From positions 1-15,073 of the forward strand of contig DCIR01000051.1 in the NCBI GenBank assembly GCA_002317155.1: 15,073 nt of DNA, read 5' to 3'. The notes below the pieces were generated by a model. It was not told the DNA's origin. It saw nothing but the letters and a program-made list of their open reading frames with translations, and ran no database searches. Numbering within the stretch: position 1 is the stretch's first letter; each line of letters opens with the position of its first letter. Shown here one piece after another: positions 14,928 through 15,073 of the stretch. The stretch is from Lachnospiraceae bacterium UBA1721 (GTDB lineage: Bacteria > Bacillota > Clostridia > Lachnospirales > Lachnospiraceae). Both the position numbers and the translations under genes were made by a program.

Positions 14928-14994
14928 TACTACAGCAGATTGGCGAACGTGAATAAGCTGACAGTATTAAAAACAGTATAATAGATAGAATAGG

Positions 14995-15031
14995 CGCAGG
15001 TTTATGTAAGATACGTAAGCCTGCGATTTTT
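14995..15031 (+). terminator. Rho-independent terminator after the GH2 gene
   Basis: CGCAGGTTTATGT (14995-15007) pairs with ACGTAAGCCTGCG (15013-15025), with two G-U pairs and a 5-base loop, followed by ATTTTTG. It closes the carbohydrate locus; the next gene lies outside the window. Confidence 0.88.
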
Positions 15032-15073
15032 GATTTATTATAATTTATTTGCGATATAAAGAATGGTGTTTGG

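Noticed and set aside
14943..14982. GCGAAC and TATAAT after the GH2 gene as a third copy of the shared promoter
   Set aside because: The spacing is 28 bases rather than 17, and a terminator follows at once, so a useful transcript is unlikely.

Overview
The window looks like a chromosomal segment of an anaerobic Gram-positive Firmicute, most likely a Lachnospiraceae member of the Butyrivibrio/Roseburia kind. I infer this from the AT-rich sequence, strong AGGAG-type ribosome binding sites, a fermentative iron alcohol dehydrogenase, a ferredoxin-fused aldo/keto reductase, and several cytoplasmic glycoside hydrolases of the type found in gut and rumen plant-glycan degraders. Genus is inference. 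No tRNA, rRNA, CRISPR array, insertion sequence or phage gene was seen.

Left part (1-3525): the end of an OmpR-type response regulator overlaps a complete sensor histidine kinase. A bidirectional terminator separates them from a convergent gene for a secreted, probably lipid-anchored protein of unknown function. A 302-base gap follows, holding a candidate promoter and a 15-bp tandem duplication ahead of a small unknown membrane protein.

Middle part (3647-8881): four same-strand genes that probably form one operon: a Gfo/Idh/MocA oxidoreductase of the dihydrodiol/xylose dehydrogenase type, an ABC half-transporter (exporter type), an iron-containing alcohol dehydrogenase, and an aldo/keto reductase with a C-terminal iron-sulfur module. 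Three of the four are redox enzymes acting on carbonyls or alcohols.

Right part (8988-15031): a carbohydrate-use locus. A promoter overlapped by a 31-bp palindrome precedes a GH27 alpha-galactosidase whose barrel is interrupted by a beta-sandwich-like insertion, followed 2 bases later by a cysteine-rich 129-residue protein with faint S-layer-homology-like character. A second promoter, with direct repeats 21 bp apart, drives a GH9 pseudogene that has lost most of its middle in two deletions. Behind it come a sugar isomerase/epimerase-type TIM barrel and a GH2 enzyme with beta-glucuronidase hallmarks, then a strong terminator. The intact hydrolases lack signal peptides, so the locus probably trims imported oligosaccharides carrying alpha-galactose and beta-glucuronate (or a related sugar) inside the cell; no importer or regulator for this locus lies in the window.

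The least expected signals are the doubly deleted GH9 gene behind an intact promoter, the inserted domain in the GH27 barrel with its coupled small protein, a promoter pattern (ATGCGAAC, then a TATAAT-like box 17 bases later) shared by two distant genes, and four separate short tandem duplications (14-19 bp period), each lying between a stop codon or promoter and the next start codon.
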